DNA of 6,316 bases, taken from positions 1-6,316 of the forward strand of contig QMLM01000102.1 of NCBI GenBank assembly GCA_003646745.1, in the 5' to 3' direction. This DNA comes from Deltaproteobacteria bacterium. Lineage in GTDB: Bacteria > Desulfobacterota > B13-G15 > RBG-16-54-18. A program made the position numbers and the translations under genes. The notes beneath the pieces are model-generated. The model saw only the letters and a list, made by a program, of their open reading frames with translations, ran no database searches and was not told where the DNA came from. Of this stretch, positions 6,018-6,316 are shown piece by piece. Within the stretch, counting starts at the first letter, position 1; every line of letters begins with the position of its first letter.

Positions 6018-6316
6018 CCTCCTCAAGGCTTCGGGCAGGACGATAGGGACGATGGTGGGTCATTGCATCCACTACATCGGCCACCGCTAAGATACGGGCC
6101 CCGAGGATAATCTCCTCCCCCTTTAGGCCGCGCGGATAACCGGAACCATCCATTCTTTCATGGTGCTGGAGGGTAATTTGGGCCACTGGCCAGGGGAAAT
6201 CGATCTCTTTGAGGATATCATATCCAGATTGAGGATGTGTCCTGATCAAAGACATCTCCAGTTCGCTGAGCTTGCCAGGCTTGACAAGGATCTCCACCGG
6301 TATGGACATCTTGCCG
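5905..6316 (-). CDS. HD-GYP domain protein (cyclic-di-GMP phosphodiesterase type), 5' part missing
   Basis: The visible C-terminal part of an HD-GYP phosphohydrolase continues beyond the right edge. The frame stays open through 6316 and reads GKMSIPVEIL, equivalent to the segment directly after the HD motif (usually HDIGK.xIP), so the Met at 6309 is internal. Counting from it, HPQSG (25-29), HHERMDGSGYP (49-59) and AVAD (75-78, D78) give metal ligands and the GYP signature. HHRPYRPA (85-92) and YDPQVVDACLEVL (110-122) complete the domain end. With the ligands intact, it is predicted to hydrolyse cyclic-di-GMP, although some relatives act on other cyclic dinucleotides. The sensor or receiver part and the HD pair are outside the window. 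It is convergent with the M16 operon and overlaps it by 113 bp. Confidence 0.9.
   Translation of the reverse strand, partial: GKMSIPVEILVKPGKLSELEMSLIRTHPQSGYDILKEIDFPWPVAQITLQHHERMDGSGYPRGLKGEEIILGARILAVADVVDAMTHHRPYRPARSLEEAIQELRQGKGRLYDPQVVDACLEVLKEGEPLSPQNTQ

Overview
The window has three parts: the end of an integron gene-cassette array (about 1-1060), a chromosomal acetyl-CoA synthetase gene on the minus strand (1113-3080), and a plus-strand pair of M16 (insulinase-type) peptidase genes (3306-6017). The M16 pair runs tail-to-tail into a minus-strand HD-GYP gene cut by the right edge. The protein styles (Acs of delta-proteobacterial type, paired bacterial M16B subunits, HD-GYP) suggest a Gram-negative anaerobe of the Desulfobacterota/delta-proteobacterial kind. 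That is an impression from sequence only.

Cassette region: a well-formed 58-bp attC site lies at 422-479. It has R'' and R' core boxes and an imperfect hairpin with one bulged A. It closes an AT-rich cassette holding one cut and one tiny unrecognised ORF (1-213, 226-369). The next cassette carries a two-gene unit with 14 nt between the genes: a small DUF4258-like protein (515-745) and a DUF2283 protein (760-996), a pairing typical of putative toxin-antitoxin modules. It ends in a second attC-like start (1022-1055) that lacks its right half, so the array appears to end in a broken recombination site beside the acs 3' end. No integrase gene is in the window.

Chromosomal region: acs converts acetate to acetyl-CoA and keeps all the residues expected for activity. 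A 225-bp intergenic stretch separates it from the divergently read M16 genes. It holds a TTGACA/extended -10 promoter so close to the first ATG (3306) that the message would be almost leaderless. The first M16 protein has the zinc site (HLFEH plus a distal Glu). The second has lost it but keeps the Arg/Tyr substrate-binding pair, so the two look like the catalytic and non-catalytic halves of a heterodimeric protease. The two genes share a frame and are separated only by TAA and one codon. The second gene ends in a proline-rich tail that overprints 113 bp of the convergent HD-GYP gene.
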